From: Elysia crispata
Lineage: Eukaryota; Mollusca; Gastropoda; Plakobranchidae
Direction of reading: 5' to 3'
Assembly (NCBI GenBank): GCA_033675545.1
Contig: JAWDGP010003957.1
Location: forward strand, 262,001-326,000
Length of the DNA stretch: 64,000 bases
Shown: positions 43,353-64,000 of the stretch, piece by piece
Layout of the letters: every line of letters starts with the position of its first letter
Position numbering within the stretch: position 1 is the stretch's first letter
Made by a program: the position numbers and the translations under genes
The notes under the pieces: generated by a model
Told to the model about the DNA's origin: nothing
The model's database searches: none
The model's input: only the letters and a program-made list of their open reading frames with translations

Positions 43353-44198
43353 CACTTTGAGCTATTTTTTTTAATTTTCTTTTTGTTGGGTCATGTTTTA
43401 TTAGGATCTTAATGTTTTGCCAAGTGAGCTTCACACTTGCATGTTTTCTACATTTCATCCAGTATCTATTGACCTTAACCTTTGAAACTTTAACTTTCAA
43501 TGCCTAATTACTCTTGTTCATATCCAGATGATCTGTGCCTCATTTTTTATTGAAGCACAACCACAAAATCCTAACTCAAATGAGCAATAATTTTTTCTTT
43601 GCGGAGCACCTCATCCTATAAAGGGGGTTTTACAAAAAAAAAAAACAACGAAATATAATAAGGGCTACAGGTTTATGGGTTTTAATTGATTTGAGTGTAT
43701 TAACTCCACATCAACAGACAGTATACTTAACAAGATTATATCTTGCTCCTATATTTGCAACATCTTGGATGATAATTTTTTTTTTATTTAGAAATTAAGC
43801 ATTTTTTGGCACCACATCAAAATTTGCCAAGGCAGGCTGCCTTTGTATTTTGTATTTTTTCTCCCTTCTTTTACTTCTTCAACTTAAAAATGATTTTATT
43901 AACACTTGAAATTAGATTATAGCAAGCATTTAAAAAACTTATAGATGAAATGCTTCCTCTGAATTTTGGCCTTTTCATATAATTTTTGCTGGATGTTGCA
44001 AGAGGCTTAATTTACAATTGAGATATTACTACTTCTAATGGTCCAACAATAACATTTTTATGCTTTGGGATAACAAACTGCATTGTGAAATAATTGATCA
44101 TTACTTTTCCTTGAATGTAAAGAAGTCTCATCATTGTAAAAATTCAACATGTAATGAAAAGAAAACCTTTTTCATACAAGTGAAGAAAAAAGTCACTA

Positions 44199-63670
<19,472 letters not shown>

Positions 63671-64000
63671 GTAAAAAATAGTGTTATAATGTTGTAAATT
63701 TATATAAGAAGAGGAGTTGAGAAATTGTTACTTGCTGTTAGAGTTCCATAGGCAAAAAAAAAAACAATTCAAGGTTATACTCTTAAGTACTAAAGGACCC
63801 ATCGTTAATTTTCCACATGCATTCAACAAAACAAAATCATTTCAGTTTTGCAATGATGTTGCTTAACAAAACATGGCAATATTTTTAATAGCATTAGTTT
63901 TAGTAAGGTCTATAAGACTTTCTTCTTTTTAAAATTGTTTTTGATTTTATTATGACTATTAAAATGATTTCCAGCTGTCATTAATGTCCCTTTTCAAGGA

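Overview
This window reads as animal nuclear DNA, most likely from a lophotrochozoan and probably a mollusc. It is AT-rich, has long introns, many (GA)n, (TA)n and (ACT)n arrays, and a dense mix of animal transposon relics (mariner, hAT, Ty1/copia, Ty3/gypsy, Penelope-like). The taxon is an inference from style and element content; no species marker was identified. There is no bacterial gene layout, CRISPR array or rRNA.

The only host genes recognised are two tandem, same-strand (+) paralogues of lysosomal di-N-acetylchitobiase (CTBS, glycoside hydrolase family 18). Copy 1 runs from an ATG at 12933 through eight predicted exons to a stop at 43244, or through seven exons to 42956. Copy 2 starts about 1 kb later at about 44199, and six exons are visible up to 63670; its 3' end lies beyond the window. 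The intron positions and phases of the two copies agree exactly, so this is a gene duplication and not retroposition. Both keep the GH18 catalytic motif (DGINFDYE and DGLNFDYE). Copy 2 is clearly more divergent in its second half.

Layout: 1-12932 is intergenic, holding simple repeats, a degenerate GAT minisatellite, a Penelope-like fragment, an inverted-repeat cluster (8921-9798) and a MITE-like element (11110-11337). Copy 1 introns hold a gypsy gag relic (intron 2), a mariner with perfect 30-bp TIRs and a gypsy pol relic (intron 3), a decayed hAT, a 230-bp GA array and a SINE-like insertion with target-site duplication (intron 4), and a full-length copia retrotransposon with 256-bp LTRs (intron 5, antisense). 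The 13.6-kb intron 3 of copy 2 holds long microsatellites, two Penelope-like relics, a palindrome with a hammerhead-like core, and a rearranged copia-like element in which integrase sequence runs directly into gag.

Most remaining open reading frames are low-complexity translations of simple repeats or chance frames. No clearly new molecular system was found. The most unusual signals are the copia gag start codon lying inside the LTR, the integrase-gag chimera, and the Penelope-related palindrome embedded in (ACT)n.
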